From positions 3,506,501 through 3,570,500 of the forward strand of contig NZ_CP053348.1 of assembly GCF_013394595.1 (NCBI RefSeq): DNA of 64,000 nucleotides, given 5' to 3'. The DNA is from Winogradskyella forsetii. GTDB lineage: Bacteria; Bacteroidota; Bacteroidia; Flavobacteriales; Flavobacteriaceae. Positions 17,855-28,335 of this stretch are shown piece by piece (within the stretch, counting starts at the first letter, position 1; every line of letters begins with the position of its first letter). The notes under the pieces are model-generated. The model saw only the letters and a list, made by a program, of their open reading frames with translations. It did no database searches and was not told the DNA's origin. Position numbers and translations under genes: made by a program.

Positions 17855-18427
17855 TTATTTTCTGTTTTTAAATAACTCGATTGCTTTTACAAATTTCTTT
17901 CCGCCTTCGTCCGTTTGGTCAAATATGAAATCATTTAATTCAGGATGGTTTTCATCAATCCATTTTAGGAGTTCTGTTCTGTTTCTTTCCCAAGTTTTTT
18001 CATCCCAACTCACATATTCTGTTTCTACAGAACTAATTTTATCATTTTGAAATCTTATAATTTCAACGGTAATAAATGGTTTTTCGTGAAGCAAAGTGAT
18101 TCTTTTGTCAAACTTTGAAATCTTTGCTTTTACCATACCGTTGTCGGCTTCCATTTGAAGGATTTCGTAAGTAGGCTCAAATGCCGAATCCCATTTCAAC
18201 CAATTCTCAATATAGTCTTCCTGAGAATATGTCTGTATATAATTATATTCAGGTATTGTAGTCATCAGGCTATCGGATAACATTGTTTTTAGAGCAGCAC
18301 CATCAGATTGGTCAAGGGCTTTGTAGTATTGCTTTGCAATGTATAGCTTGTTAACTGTTTTGTCCGTGTTTTTGCAACTTATAAATGTTATGGTGAATAC
18401 GAGTAGTATGATTATGGATTTGTTCAT
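17855..18427 (-). CDS. Lipoprotein, NTF2/SnoaL-like
   Basis: 190 residues from the ATG at 18427, chosen because MNKSIIILLVFTITFISC is a lipoprotein signal with the lipobox cysteine at residue 18. A longer in-frame ORF upstream has no signal. The mature part (YYKALDQSDGAALKTMLSDSL, then alternating beta strands ending in VSWDEKTWERNR) resembles the SnoaL/NTF2 cone-shaped fold. No catalytic residue assignment possible. Flanked by other small secreted or membrane genes of unknown role. Confidence 0.65.
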   Translation of the reverse strand: MNKSIIILLVFTITFISCKNTDKTVNKLYIAKQYYKALDQSDGAALKTMLSDSLMTTIPEYNYIQTYSQEDYIENWLKWDSAFEPTYEILQMEADNGMVKAKISKFDKRITLLHEKPFITVEIIRFQNDKISSVETEYVSWDEKTWERNRTELLKWIDENHPELNDFIFDQTDEGGKKFVKAIELFKNRK

Positions 18428-18546
18428 TTTTGCTTTGTTGGAATAATGCTTAAAATGGCTACGTATTATGAGGATCTCATTTAGGAAATATATATTTAAT
18501 GAAATTTTGAAAGCTTTCAATATTGAAGATTTTAGTATTACTAATT

Positions 18547-19128
18547 TTAGTCTATTGTGTCTTTTACAACTTTAGTTTTTGACAAAAAGTCGTGAATTCC
18601 GTTTTTCACGAATAAAAACGAAATTCGGTCAAATGGAATGAGTCTGCAAAAAGTACGAGAAATAATATCCGAATTCTCAGGTTTTTCACCGTTCATTTTT
18701 ATCACTCTCGTTTTTGTCAAAAACTTTCCAACAGTTTTTTGAAACTTAATTTCCATTAGGGCATAATATCCAATGAATGTCGCAAACATAATTACATATC
18801 CAAGTAACATTTGATTTCCATCGTCTGTACTTAAAGGAAAAGTCAAAATTGCTGAAATAATGAGCCAAATAATAAAGTCAATTATGAAGTTTACAAATCG
18901 AATTCCTGAACCAACTACATTTGAGTCAACTTTTTGTTTTTTATCTTTCTCAACGGTTACTTTTTCTTTTATTTTTTCAAATTCTGAAGTATCAATATTA
19001 CGTTTTTCAACTTATGCATCTGCAGCTTCGATTGCTGTTGGGTTATAACTTCCTCTTTCGACTGTTACAATCCTTATTAATTCTTTATCTGTCCTTTCGG
19101 ACATCACTTTCTCAAATTCATTTTCCAT
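18547..19128 (-). pseudogene. RDD-family membrane protein gene with in-frame stop
   Basis: Reading the minus strand from the ATG at 19128 gives a 193-residue frame ending at 18547 with a single internal TAA at codon 39 (19014-19012), in the context AIEAADA-stop-VEKRNIDTSEFEKI. After the stop the frame continues as an RDD-like protein: GSGIRFVNFIIDFIIW, a second span LLGYVIMFATFIGYYALME, then QKTVGKFLTKTRVI and the arginine-rich FCRLIPFDRISFL. The flanking text reads as one continuous protein, so a G-to-T change of a GAA codon is the simplest explanation. An internal TTG at 18846 could give a shortened product; a base-calling error is also possible. Confidence 0.7.
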
Positions 19129-19270
19129 TATTGTGATGGTAGATTTATATTAATGCCAACAAGTTATAAGATTAACAAATATACTCATATCCCGTTTTAT
19201 TCTCAGAATAAGGGAAATTTTGCACATATTTCTCCCAAAAACACCATATCCACAAATCGATCATACACCA

Positions 19271-19300
19271 TTGCCAAAATCAAACAATAGACTATATTTG
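19271..19300 (+). promoter_or_regulatory. Bacteroidota promoter of ppa
   Basis: A TTG (19271-19273) is followed after 19 bp by TATATTTG (19293-19300), matching the TTG-N19-TAnnTTTG layout. The ppa ATG is at 19362, giving a leader of about 55 nt. Confidence 0.75.
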
Positions 19301-19361
19301 CAGCTTCTTAAATCGTTGAATATTTCAACTGATATTTGAAGTATAACAAAACAAATTTACC

Positions 19362-19889
19362 ATGTCAACAAAAGAAAATTTAACTTTCGATGTATTAATA
19401 GAGATACCTAAAGGAAGCCGTAATAAATATGAATACGATTTTACATTACATAAAATTCGTTTCGATCGTATGTTGTTTTCATCTATGATGTATCCTGGAG
19501 ATTATGGTTTTATTCCTGAAACCTTGGCTTTAGATAGCGATCCCTTGGATGTTTTGGTTTTAGGACATCAGCCAACCTACCCAATGGTAGTTATGGAAGT
19601 AAGACCAATCGGTGTTTTCCACATGACTGATGAAAAAGGACCAGATGAAAAAATTATTTGTGTACCAGTATCGGATCCTATTTGGAGTAATAATAAAGAT
19701 ATAAGCGATTTAAATCCGCATAGATTAAAAGAAATAGAGCATTTCTTTCAAGTATATAAAGATTTAGAAAAAAAGAAAGTTGATGTTGGTGGTTGGGGAG
19801 ATGCTGCAGAAGCAATTCAAATTTATCACGAATGTGTACAACGTTATGACGAAAGTGATCACAAAAAGAAGCGCACGTTTACAATATAA
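19362..19889 (+). CDS. ppa: Inorganic pyrophosphatase, soluble family I
   Basis: 175 residues, normal for the family. It hydrolyses cytoplasmic pyrophosphate to phosphate. Metal- and substrate-site motifs are visible: IEIPKGSRNKYEYD, MMYPGDYGFIPET, the signature aspartates in DSDPLDVLVLG, and DEKIICVPVSDP. It has its own promoter and terminator and is followed directly by the membrane pyrophosphatase gene in the same direction. Confidence 0.97.
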   Translation: MSTKENLTFDVLIEIPKGSRNKYEYDFTLHKIRFDRMLFSSMMYPGDYGFIPETLALDSDPLDVLVLGHQPTYPMVVMEVRPIGVFHMTDEKGPDEKIICVPVSDPIWSNNKDISDLNPHRLKEIEHFFQVYKDLEKKKVDVGGWGDAAEAIQIYHECVQRYDESDHKKKRTFTI

Positions 19890-19933
19890 TTAGTTGGTTT
19901 AAGAATAGACAAATTTTTAAACTTTAAAATACC

Positions 19934-19969
19934 AAAAAAGCAATATTGAGCAATTGATATTGCTTTTTT
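19934..19969 (+). terminator. ppa terminator
   Basis: A 13-bp stem (19934-19946 with 19957-19969) with flanking A6/T6 runs and a 10-nt loop separates ppa from hppA. Confidence 0.8.
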
Positions 19970-19991
19970 CGTAAAATATAATTCATTTTAC

Positions 19992-19999
19992 TACTTTTG
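19992..19999 (+). promoter_or_regulatory. -7 box for hppA
   Basis: TACTTTTG matches TAnnTTTG, 35 bp before the hppA ATG. Together with the terminator just upstream it shows hppA is transcribed separately from ppa. Confidence 0.6.
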
Positions 20000-20034
20000 C
20001 CCAGCTAAAAAACAATCAAATTAAATATTATAAT

Positions 20035-22458
20035 ATGGAATCAATGATGATTTACATGCCAATAGCTTTGGCTGCTTTAGGATTAATTTACATGGTTATA
20101 AAAAAATCATGGGTTATGAAACAAGATGCTGGAGATGGCAAAATGAAAGAAATTTCAGATCACATCTACGAAGGCGCATTAGCTTTCTTAAATGCCGAAT
20201 ATAAATTATTGGCCATTTTTGTAGTCATAGTAAGTGTACTTCTAGCTGTGGTTTCTTTTATTGTTCCAACAACCCATTGGCTAATCGTAATCGCCTTTAT
20301 ATTTGGAGCTGTATTTTCTGCTTTCGCTGGAAACATCGGAATGAAAATAGCAACCAAAACGAATGTGAGAACCACACAGGCTGCACGTACAAGCTTACCA
20401 AACGCCCTTAAGATATCTTTTGGAGGTGGTACAGTAATGGGTCTTGGTGTTGCCGGTTTAGCGGTTTTGGGTTTAACGGTATTTTTTATCATATTTTTCC
20501 ATGTGTTTATGGACGGTGTATGGACAAACACCATGGATATGACTATTGTTTTGGAAACCTTAGCTGGGTTTTCACTTGGAGCAGAATCTATCGCCTTATT
20601 CGCGAGAGTTGGTGGCGGCATCTACACAAAAGCTGCCGATGTTGGTGCAGATTTAGTTGGTAAGGTTGAAGCTGGTATTCCAGAAGATGATCCACGAAAT
20701 CCCGCAACCATTGCGGATAACGTTGGTGATAATGTGGGAGACGTTGCTGGTATGGGAGCCGATTTATTTGGATCTTATGTCGCTACGGTTTTGGCCGCCA
20801 TGGTTTTAGGAAATTATGTTATTAAGGACATGGGAGGCAATATTTCTGAATTAGGTTTTGGTGGTATAGGCCCAATTTTATTACCAATGGCCATTGCTGG
20901 AGTAGGAATAATCATTTCGATTATTGGAACATTATTAGTTAAAATCAATAGTAATGATGCTAAAGAGTCTCAGGTAATGGGAGCTTTAAATAAAGGAAAC
21001 TGGACATCTATTATCCTAGTGGCCTTAGCATGTTTTGGTCTTTGTAAATATATGTTACCTGAAACCATGAGAATGGAGTTCTTCGGTGAAGGTTTACAAG
21101 AAATTTCCTCGATGCGTGTATTCTACGCCACCTTAGTTGGTTTATTTGTTGGTGCCGTTATTTCTTCGGTAACTGAATATTATACAGGATTAGGTAAAAA
21201 ACCAATTTTAAATATTGTTCAGCAGTCAAGCACGGGTGCAGGAACGAACATCATTGCAGGTTTAGCAACAGGTATGATCTCTACATTCCCATCCGTATTA
21301 TTATTTGCTGGTGCAATTTGGGCATCTTATGCTTTTGCAGGATTCTATGGTGTGGCTTTAGCTGCTTCTGCAATGATGGCAACAACAGCTATGCAGTTAG
21401 CGATTGATGCCTTTGGCCCAATATCTGATAACGCAGGCGGTATTGCTGAAATGAGCGAACAAGAACCAATCGTGAGAGAACGTACAGACATCTTAGACTC
21501 CGTAGGAAATACAACAGCAGCAACCGGAAAAGGGTTTGCTATCGCATCTGCTGCATTAACGTCATTAGCCTTATTTGCTGCCTATGTAACGTTTACAGGC
21601 ATTGACGGAATAAACATCTTTAAAGCACCTGTATTAGCGATGTTATTTGTTGGTGGTATGGTGCCAGTAGTGTTTTCTGCATTAGCCATGAATGCTGTAG
21701 GTAAAGCGGCTATGGAAATGGTAGAAGAGGTACGTCGTCAGTTTAGGGATATTCCAGGAATTATGGAAGGTACAGGAAAACCAGAATACGATAAATGTGT
21801 GGCAATATCAACAGAAGCCTCTTTAAAAGAAATGATGTTACCAGGTTTATTAACCATTGGTTTCCCATTAGCTATTGCATTTATTCCTATGATTTTTGGA
21901 ATGGATCCTTTAGCGATTGCTGAAATGTTAGGTGGTTATATGGCTGGTGTTACGGTTTCTGGTGTACTTTGGGCAATTTTCCAAAACAACGCTGGAGGCG
22001 CTTGGGATAACGCCAAAAAATCTTTTGAAGCTGGCGTGGAAATCAATGGAGAAATGACCTTTAAAGGTTCTGAAGCCCATAAAGCTGCAGTAACTGGAGA
22101 TACAGTTGGTGATCCTTTTAAAGATACTTCTGGTCCTTCTATGAACATCTTAATTAAACTGACTTGTTTGATTGGTCTAGTGATTGCTCCAATATTAGGA
22201 GGTCACTCCGAAGAAACTGGTTTGGCAAATAGCGATGAAAACGTTTCCATTGAAATGACCGTTGATTCTGAAGATATGGCGAAAGCTACCGTCGATTATT
22301 CAGTAATGAAGGATGGCGAAAAAGTGCTGGAAACTATTGTTTTTGAAGGTACACAAGCCGAAGTAGAAAAAGAATTAAAAGATTTTGAAGCATCTCTAAC
22401 TGACAAAACTGGTAAGATTAAAAAAGTAATTGAAAAGATAGATATTTCTAAAGGATAG
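20035..22458 (+). CDS. hppA: Membrane-bound ion-pumping pyrophosphatase
   Basis: 807 residues with about 16 membrane spans. It couples pyrophosphate hydrolysis to H+ and/or Na+ export. The substrate motif [20 protein letters not shown] is followed by [15 protein letters not shown]. In the diagnostic segment [10 protein letters not shown], Ala495 and Gly498 stand where K+-independent enzymes have Lys and Thr, so K+ dependence is predicted. Which ion is pumped is not settled by what I can see. The last ~85 residues after the final span form a charged extension (from about GGHSEETG) absent from the shortest family members. Confidence 0.95.
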   Translation: MESMMIYMPIALAALGLIYMVIKKSWVMKQDAGDGKMKEISDHIYEGALAFLNAEYKLLAIFVVIVSVLLAVVSFIVPTTHWLIVIAFIFGAVFSAFAGNIGMKIATKTNVRTTQAARTSLPNALKISFGGGTVMGLGVAGLAVLGLTVFFIIFFHVFMDGVWTNTMDMTIVLETLAGFSLGAESIALFARVGGGIYTKAADVGADLVGKVEAGIPEDDPRNPATIADNVGDNVGDVAGMGADLFGSYVATVLAAMVLGNYVIKDMGGNISELGFGGIGPILLPMAIAGVGIIISIIGTLLVKINSNDAKESQVMGALNKGNWTSIILVALACFGLCKYMLPETMRMEFFGEGLQEISSMRVFYATLVGLFVGAVISSVTEYYTGLGKKPILNIVQQSSTGAGTNIIAGLATGMISTFPSVLLFAGAIWASYAFAGFYGVALAASAMMATTAMQLAIDAFGPISDNAGGIAEMSEQEPIVRERTDILDSVGNTTAATGKGFAIASAALTSLALFAAYVTFTGIDGINIFKAPVLAMLFVGGMVPVVFSALAMNAVGKAAMEMVEEVRRQFRDIPGIMEGTGKPEYDKCVAISTEASLKEMMLPGLLTIGFPLAIAFIPMIFGMDPLAIAEMLGGYMAGVTVSGVLWAIFQNNAGGAWDNAKKSFEAGVEINGEMTFKGSEAHKAAVTGDTVGDPFKDTSGPSMNILIKLTCLIGLVIAPILGGHSEETGLANSDENVSIEMTVDSEDMAKATVDYSVMKDGEKVLETIVFEGTQAEVEKELKDFEASLTDKTGKIKKVIEKIDISKG

Positions 22459-22476
22459 ATTTTAGAACAGTAAGAT

Positions 22477-22516
22477 TAAAAACCCTCGACAATTTTGTTA
22501 ATGTTGAGGGTTTTTC
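22477..22516 (+). terminator. hppA terminator
   Basis: A 9-bp stem with one G-T pair (CCCTCGACA 22483-22491 / TGTTGAGGG 22502-22510) with an A run before and T5 after. Confidence 0.85.
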
Positions 22517-22614
22517 TTTTGAGATTTTCTGATAACTATGAGATTAATTCATTTTTTTACGCAACCCTTTTGTTGTTTTTTCATCTGTATAATAGAAAAC
22601 CAAACCAATCAATT

Positions 22615-24435
22615 ATGAAATCATTCAAAATTGTCACGTACATTTTTACTTTAAGTCTTTTTGTTTTTACTTCATGCCATAAAGATGATAGCGTCACAAA
22701 CGGAAATGGATCACAAGTATATATACCAGACTCGTTTTCTGAATATTTTGGAAATGAAATCTCAAGAGATTTTCTCGGAACTGTTGTTGACAAAAACAAG
22801 CTTCCAATTGAAGGCGTTACTATTACCATTGGTAATGAAACAGTTTTAACCGACAGTAATGGTATCTTTATTTTAAGAGATGCTGACGTTAACCAACGTT
22901 TTGGCTACGTAAAGGCAGAAAAGGCCGGTTACATACACGGTTCTCGAAGTGTTGTGCCATCTGAAGGCACAAATAAAGTAAAAATTATGCTTTTGGAAGC
23001 CAATGTAATTGCCACAATAAATAGTGGTAGTTCTGAAACTGTTACATTAAATAATGGAAGTTCAGTGAGTTTCGATGGTAATTTTATTAAAGAAGATGGT
23101 TCTACTTACTCAGGATCTGTAGATGTTATGGTGCATCATTTAGATCCAGCAAATGAGGATATGTCTAAACAAATGCCAGGAATGTTATATGCCCAAAACT
23201 CTGAAGGTGCAGAACGAATGTTACAAACCCTTGGCATGCTAGCAGTAGAACTAAGAGGAAGCTCTGGCGAAGACTTAAACTTAGCGGAAGGTTCTACTTC
23301 TGAAATTAAAATGTCTGTTGACCCAAGTTTAATGTCTATTGCTCCTGCCACCATTCCACTTTGGTATTTTGATGAAGCCAAAGGCTATTGGATAGAAGAA
23401 GGCGAAGCTACTTTACAAGGTAATATGTATGTTGGTACTGTTTCTCATTTCTCTTTTTGGAATTGTGATATACCAACTGAAGCGATTACACTATGCATTA
23501 ATACTATAGATGAAGATGGAATTCCTTTAGCTAATCTTTCAGTTAGCATTACTAGTGCAAATTTCGGAACCACTTATGGATACACTAACGAAAATGGTAA
23601 AGTTTGTGGTTTTGTGCCAAGTGATGAAACTTTAGAATTGAATATTTACAATTATGATTTATGTGGTGACTCTCCTGTATATATTGAAACTATTGGTCCT
23701 TTTAGCGTAGACACAAATACTAGTGCAGTGGTACCAGATAATCCAGATATTATTCAGGAAAATGTAGTAGGAACATTTAACAATTGTAACGGTGATGCAG
23801 TTAGTCAAGGCTATGTCCAAATCACTTATGGTAATCAAACCTTTATCGATATCGTTGAAGATGGCGCTTTTGAAATAAATTTATTGAGATGTACTGACAA
23901 CAATATTTTTAGCATTAAAGCCATTGATTATGTTAACTTGCAAACAACAGATAACATTAATTATACATTTACAACACCTATCACTACTTTAGGGGCTTTA
24001 TCGACATGTAATTCTGTCTCTGAATTTGTACAATATACAATAGACGATAGCCAGGGTGTATTACTTACTGTAGATATTTCAGCATATTTTTATGTAGATA
24101 ACCCTAACTTGCCTGAACATTCGTTTGTCATGACTGCTTTTTCTAATATACAAGGTGAATGCTTTTATACGTTAGGATTATTAAATAATCCTGACTTTTT
24201 AGGAACTTATAATCACCTTGCTAGTGATGGAAGTGATGGTAATAATACGGGATTCACTATTAGTAGTACTGCTTGCCTAAGCGTTTCTAATGAAAACAAT
24301 AATATCATTTTCAATTTAACCGCTTTAGGAGCGGTTGGTGAATACATTGATATAAATTTTAATGGTTTATATGAAGATGAAGAAGGTAATCCTCATACTA
24401 TAACTGGCATTGTTCATGTATTACGAGATAACTAA
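22615..24435 (+). CDS. Large surface lipoprotein with carboxypeptidase-like regulatory domains
   Basis: 606 residues from the ATG at 22615, chosen because it starts a lipoprotein signal with lipobox cysteine at about residue 21 (LFVFTSCHKDD); an in-frame TTG at 22495 would add a second hydrophobic stretch. Residues ~50-115 form a regulatory beta-sandwich (LGTVVDKNKLPIEGVTITIG). The rest is acidic and beta-rich, with further Ig-like modules and many Asn/Asp/Gly turns, such as CINTIDEDGIPLANLSVSI. No catalytic motif. Probably an outer-membrane lipoprotein of binding or structural type. Monocistronic and convergent with the next gene. Confidence 0.7.
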   Translation: MKSFKIVTYIFTLSLFVFTSCHKDDSVTNGNGSQVYIPDSFSEYFGNEISRDFLGTVVDKNKLPIEGVTITIGNETVLTDSNGIFILRDADVNQRFGYVKAEKAGYIHGSRSVVPSEGTNKVKIMLLEANVIATINSGSSETVTLNNGSSVSFDGNFIKEDGSTYSGSVDVMVHHLDPANEDMSKQMPGMLYAQNSEGAERMLQTLGMLAVELRGSSGEDLNLAEGSTSEIKMSVDPSLMSIAPATIPLWYFDEAKGYWIEEGEATLQGNMYVGTVSHFSFWNCDIPTEAITLCINTIDEDGIPLANLSVSITSANFGTTYGYTNENGKVCGFVPSDETLELNIYNYDLCGDSPVYIETIGPFSVDTNTSAVVPDNPDIIQENVVGTFNNCNGDAVSQGYVQITYGNQTFIDIVEDGAFEINLLRCTDNNIFSIKAIDYVNLQTTDNINYTFTTPITTLGALSTCNSVSEFVQYTIDDSQGVLLTVDISAYFYVDNPNLPEHSFVMTAFSNIQGECFYTLGLLNNPDFLGTYNHLASDGSDGNNTGFTISSTACLSVSNENNNIIFNLTALGAVGEYIDINFNGLYEDEEGNPHTITGIVHVLRDN

Positions 24436-24439
24436 CAAA

Positions 24440-24469
24440 AAAAAGCCTTCTCAATTTAGAAGGCTTTTT
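24440..24469. terminator. Bidirectional terminator
   Basis: A 12-bp perfect stem (24440-24451 / 24458-24469, loop CAATTT) with A and T runs at its ends lies between convergent genes and serves both. Confidence 0.88.
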
Positions 24470-24472
24470 ATT

Positions 24473-27265
24473 TTATAATGTATAAGTCAATCGAAAAGTA
24501 ACAAATCTAGGAAGTACAAAGGTCTCTGAGCTATACACCGAAATATTACTAGAACCATTATTCACTTCTGAATCTATATCCAACAAGTTAGAAGCTCTTA
24601 CTTCATATTCCCATTTGGCATCTCTATCTTTTCTGTAAGCCAAGCTGGCATTCCAAGTTTGGAATGACTGCGATGGACTAACATCACTACTTTGATTGGT
24701 ATAGGAATAATCCGTTTTAAAAGTCAGGGCATCCCAAATATAAGCGTCGAATTCTATAGATGGTGCGCTAGTTATAAACTGCGTATCGTTATCGCCTTGA
24801 TTATTATTCCTTATACTGTACTGATATCTTAAAGTAACATTTGGTGCTTCTCTAAAATTAGTGCTCAATTCGGGTCTATAGGTTTGAGAAAAACTTTCGT
24901 TTACGGATCTTACACCTTGAATAAACTGATTGATTTTGCTATAATTATAGTTCGCTCCGATACTTGCTCTTAGCTTACCAAACGTTCGCTGAAAACGTCC
25001 AATAAAGCTTAGACTTTCGTCTGCAAAATTAGAATTGAAATAACTACTCGTTCTTATCACATTATCAAAATTGGTCAATGACCGAATCTGATCAATGTTT
25101 TTATTATAGTTTAATGTGGCAAAAACGTTGGTGTAGTTAAATAGATTAAAACTAAAATAACTCAGGTTGAGATTGTGTGATAACGAATTTTGAAGGTCTG
25201 GTTCTCCGTATTGAATACTATTGTAATTGTTTAAAACTAAACCTTCTGCTAAACTTGTAACGTCCGTGAATGCATTTTTCATATTATATCGAAAAATCAA
25301 TCGCTCACTTTTTTTGAATTGAATTCGGGTTTCAAAATCGGGTAATATCCTAAAAAAATTATCCTCGTAAGTTGCGCCAAACTGTGTGTTTTTATTGCCA
25401 TAAGCATGTACCGAAAATCCAGGTGTAAAGGTGAATTTGCCCGTTTTCAAGGTGTAATGTACGCCAAGATACACATCACTAAAGTTATACTCAGTGTCAT
25501 TTTCGTTTCGCAATACATCGCCTTCTTCATTCGTTAAATTTGCCACAGGATCAAACAGTGAACCATCATCCAAAAATTGAAAGATATTAGAGTTGAATTT
25601 CTGCGTACTCAAAATGGTACCTAAGGTGAAGTTGATATTGCTTTTTGAATTCAAAATATTGTAATAATCCAATTTGGCATCAAGCTGACTAGATTTAATG
25701 CGTCTTTCCTGATTAAGATTATAACCATTCTGCGCTCTATTGAAACCCAAAGCATCTGCTGTATTATCAAAAGCATCGCGCTCATTTGGTGCAGCCATGT
25801 TATTCGTTGGGTCGTTGGGTAAAAGCGCATTGTAAAAAGGATCTTCGTCCTTTAATAAATGTTGTGCCTCAAAAGCAAAAATATTGGTCTCGTTTAACGT
25901 ATAATAATAATTTAAATTTTGATTGATGCTATATGGTTCCGCTTCATTAAATTCATTGGTATTTCCCACTACAGAAGAAAACTCATTTTGCGTTTCAGAA
26001 TCACTCGATATGCGTGCAAGTACATCATAATCTAACTGATTATTCGCATTTGGCTGATATTTAGCACTCAATTTTGCCAAACCTTGGTTGGTGGCTTCCT
26101 TACCAGTTTGATCTATTCTCTCATCTGGTGGAACACTTTGAGACTCATTTATATTAGGTGTACTTGGATCATCTTCGACGTCAATATAATCGAAAAAACT
26201 TTTTAATCTTGTGCTCAATCGATTGCTATTATAAATTACAAATCCACTAAGATCTAATGACTTTGTTGGCGCATAACTAAAATTAAGAGCTCCTAGTTTA
26301 GACTCAATAGTTTGTGCATCTCCAAGATCCGTTAATCCACGTAATCCATTGTCACCAAGATTGATGCTTGTTCCACTATCATTACTTGGTAATCTAAAAC
26401 CACCACCAAAATTCCGAATATCCCTTCCTGTAAGTGCCACTTCGCCTGTATTATTCAGGTCGCCTATAACATTAATACTATATTTTGGACTGTAGTAGAA
26501 TAATTTAGGTTGCACTAAATACAATTCGTCATTGGGAGATGGCGCTACACCTCCACCTGCTGTCACATCACCAAACCAAAAGTTTTCTTTTCCTTCTTTC
26601 AATTTGATGTTAATGGCCACATTATCTTGGTTATTTTGAACGCCTTTTAGCTGACCCACTTCCGAATAATTGCGCAACACCTGAACTTTATCCACGGCAT
26701 TTGAAGGTATGTTTTTTGTCGCCAATTTTGAATCGCCATCAAAGAAATCCTTACCGTTAACCATTAACTTATTAACGACCTTGCCTTCGACTTCAATTTT
26801 TCCATCTGCGTTTATTTCTACACCAGGCAATTTTTTCAATACATCTTCAAGCTTTCGTTCTGTTCCGTTTTTAAAGGAATCTGCGTTGTAGATTAATGTA
26901 TCTCCTTTTATCGTCACTGGCATTTCATAAGTCAACTCTACAGCATCGAGCGCATTATCGGAAAGCATTTGAAAGTCTTTAGTAATATCCGCTTCTTTCG
27001 TTTCAACAACTTCATCAACAGATTTTAAACCAATGTAGCTTATCTGAATATTGTATTGACCATTTTTACTTAACGAAATAATATATTTTCCGTTGGCATC
27101 AGTAATGGCATAAGATTCTAAGGTATTTGATTCTTTATTAATGGCAATCACATTGGCCAATTCTAAAGGCGTACCAATACTATCTTTTACGACGCCTGTC
27201 ATTTTAATTTGGCCAAAAGCACTACTTGCCACTATGAAACATAATAGCCCTAAAATTCTCTTCAT
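24473..27265 (-). CDS. TonB-dependent receptor-like outer-membrane beta-barrel protein
   Basis: 930 residues with a signal peptide (to SAFGQ), then a carboxypeptidase-regulatory-like domain (MTGVVKDSIGTPLELANV, residues ~22-100), a plug-like region (LEDVLKKLPGVEINADGK, VNKLMVNGKDFF) and a long barrel ending RFVTFRLTYTL. It is the OMP_b-brl_3 type rather than SusC type: no STN domain and no SusD partner. It ends a minus-strand cluster of three GLPGLI-family genes and a small secreted protein, and starts 46 bp after the last GLPGLI gene, so co-transcription is likely. The ligand is unknown. Confidence 0.85.
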   Translation of the reverse strand: MKRILGLLCFIVASSAFGQIKMTGVVKDSIGTPLELANVIAINKESNTLESYAITDANGKYIISLSKNGQYNIQISYIGLKSVDEVVETKEADITKDFQMLSDNALDAVELTYEMPVTIKGDTLIYNADSFKNGTERKLEDVLKKLPGVEINADGKIEVEGKVVNKLMVNGKDFFDGDSKLATKNIPSNAVDKVQVLRNYSEVGQLKGVQNNQDNVAINIKLKEGKENFWFGDVTAGGGVAPSPNDELYLVQPKLFYYSPKYSINVIGDLNNTGEVALTGRDIRNFGGGFRLPSNDSGTSINLGDNGLRGLTDLGDAQTIESKLGALNFSYAPTKSLDLSGFVIYNSNRLSTRLKSFFDYIDVEDDPSTPNINESQSVPPDERIDQTGKEATNQGLAKLSAKYQPNANNQLDYDVLARISSDSETQNEFSSVVGNTNEFNEAEPYSINQNLNYYYTLNETNIFAFEAQHLLKDEDPFYNALLPNDPTNNMAAPNERDAFDNTADALGFNRAQNGYNLNQERRIKSSQLDAKLDYYNILNSKSNINFTLGTILSTQKFNSNIFQFLDDGSLFDPVANLTNEEGDVLRNENDTEYNFSDVYLGVHYTLKTGKFTFTPGFSVHAYGNKNTQFGATYEDNFFRILPDFETRIQFKKSERLIFRYNMKNAFTDVTSLAEGLVLNNYNSIQYGEPDLQNSLSHNLNLSYFSFNLFNYTNVFATLNYNKNIDQIRSLTNFDNVIRTSSYFNSNFADESLSFIGRFQRTFGKLRASIGANYNYSKINQFIQGVRSVNESFSQTYRPELSTNFREAPNVTLRYQYSIRNNNQGDNDTQFITSAPSIEFDAYIWDALTFKTDYSYTNQSSDVSPSQSFQTWNASLAYRKDRDAKWEYEVRASNLLDIDSEVNNGSSNISVYSSETFVLPRFVTFRLTYTL

Positions 27266-27311
27266 AAGTTTAAATTATTAATTTTGGAATTTGGTTCTTA
27301 AGATTTGTAAT

Positions 27312-28223
27312 TTAATCCCTGCCTCTACGACCACGTCCGCCATACATCTCTCGCATTTCTTCCATTTTCTTGGTAATAATGTCATTGTATTCTTCTTGGG
27401 TGACTTCATCTCCTTTTTCAGGTTTTTCTATGATTTCTTTCTCTTCAGGATTTAGGATAATCTTGGTACAAAGAATGGTGGTTCGGTCTGCATTGACTTC
27501 TAAAATTAAACCTGGCAAACCCCAAAAATCATCAGGACCTTGGTTTACTGGAATCTGTGGTGTATACCATGCCACGACTTCAATAGTTTTTGGCACTTCG
27601 ATTTCGCTCATAGGATCATCAGATTCTGAAAGGGCTATATCTCCAGATTTGGTGCTGTCTTTTGCCATTTTCCCTTCTTTTTTTTCATCCTTTTTATCAT
27701 TGTCTCTTCCACGTCTTCTCATACTTCTCCAATCTAATTTGTCCACTTCTTTAATTGCCGTAGCTTTAAAGCAAGTATATTGACCAATTTTCTTGGTTTC
27801 AGTGCCCATTTTCCATTCTAGATTTTTGAGATCATCTTTTATTAAAAACTGTTTTCCAAAAAATTCTTGATCTTGGATCACTTCTTTCGTTTTTACATTC
27901 TTGTATTTTGGTCCTGCTGCAAAACTAGAGCCAAAGCCTCCAGACCATCCTCTACCACCTGGTGCTTCTAACTTTTCATCTTCTTTGTATATGGATTCGG
28001 CTTGCGTAAAGGTTAAGATATATTCCTTTTCAAAAAAGCTTTTCATACGTTCCATGATTTGCTTTTTACGTTCTGGACTTATATCGCCTACATCGAATTC
28101 ATCCAAATCCATGGTAGTTTTGGATTGGTAATACGCTTTTCCTTGGAAATCTTGAGCAAATACATTGGAACCTGCAAAAAGTATCGTAAAAAGTATTGCA
28201 ATTTTAAGTGTTAATGTCTTCAT
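27312..28223 (-). CDS. GLPGLI-family secreted protein A
   Basis: 303 residues with a signal peptide ending NVFAQ. The family hallmark GLPGLI is at residues 235-240, preceded by AWYTPQIPV and WG. Two cysteines, in YTCFKAT and ILCTKI, are conserved in all three paralogues here and could pair as a disulfide. A lysine/acid-rich segment lies around residues 175-205. The C-terminus is arginine/glycine-rich (GGRGRRGRD). Function unknown. It is 46 bp upstream of the receptor-like gene, and its own upstream region carries a motif like the one in the cluster's divergent promoter. Confidence 0.85.
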   Translation of the reverse strand: MKTLTLKIAILFTILFAGSNVFAQDFQGKAYYQSKTTMDLDEFDVGDISPERKKQIMERMKSFFEKEYILTFTQAESIYKEDEKLEAPGGRGWSGGFGSSFAAGPKYKNVKTKEVIQDQEFFGKQFLIKDDLKNLEWKMGTETKKIGQYTCFKATAIKEVDKLDWRSMRRRGRDNDKKDEKKEGKMAKDSTKSGDIALSESDDPMSEIEVPKTIEVVAWYTPQIPVNQGPDDFWGLPGLILEVNADRTTILCTKIILNPEEKEIIEKPEKGDEVTQEEYNDIITKKMEEMREMYGGRGRRGRD

Positions 28224-28335
28224 CTTTTATGTGCTTGTTTAAACTCAATAACGAATTTAGTTAATCTTACCTCTCGTAAGACTCTACATAAGAAGAAAAG
28301 TTCAAAATTCAGTCGTTAAACTTGTGTTAAGGTTA

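Noticed and set aside
20166..20621. A 151-codon minus-strand open frame inside hppA
   Set aside because: Lies wholly within the well-supported pump gene and has the low-complexity character of a shadow frame.
24473..27265. A second SusC gene
   Set aside because: It has neither an STN domain nor a SusD partner, and its barrel is of the simpler OMP type.
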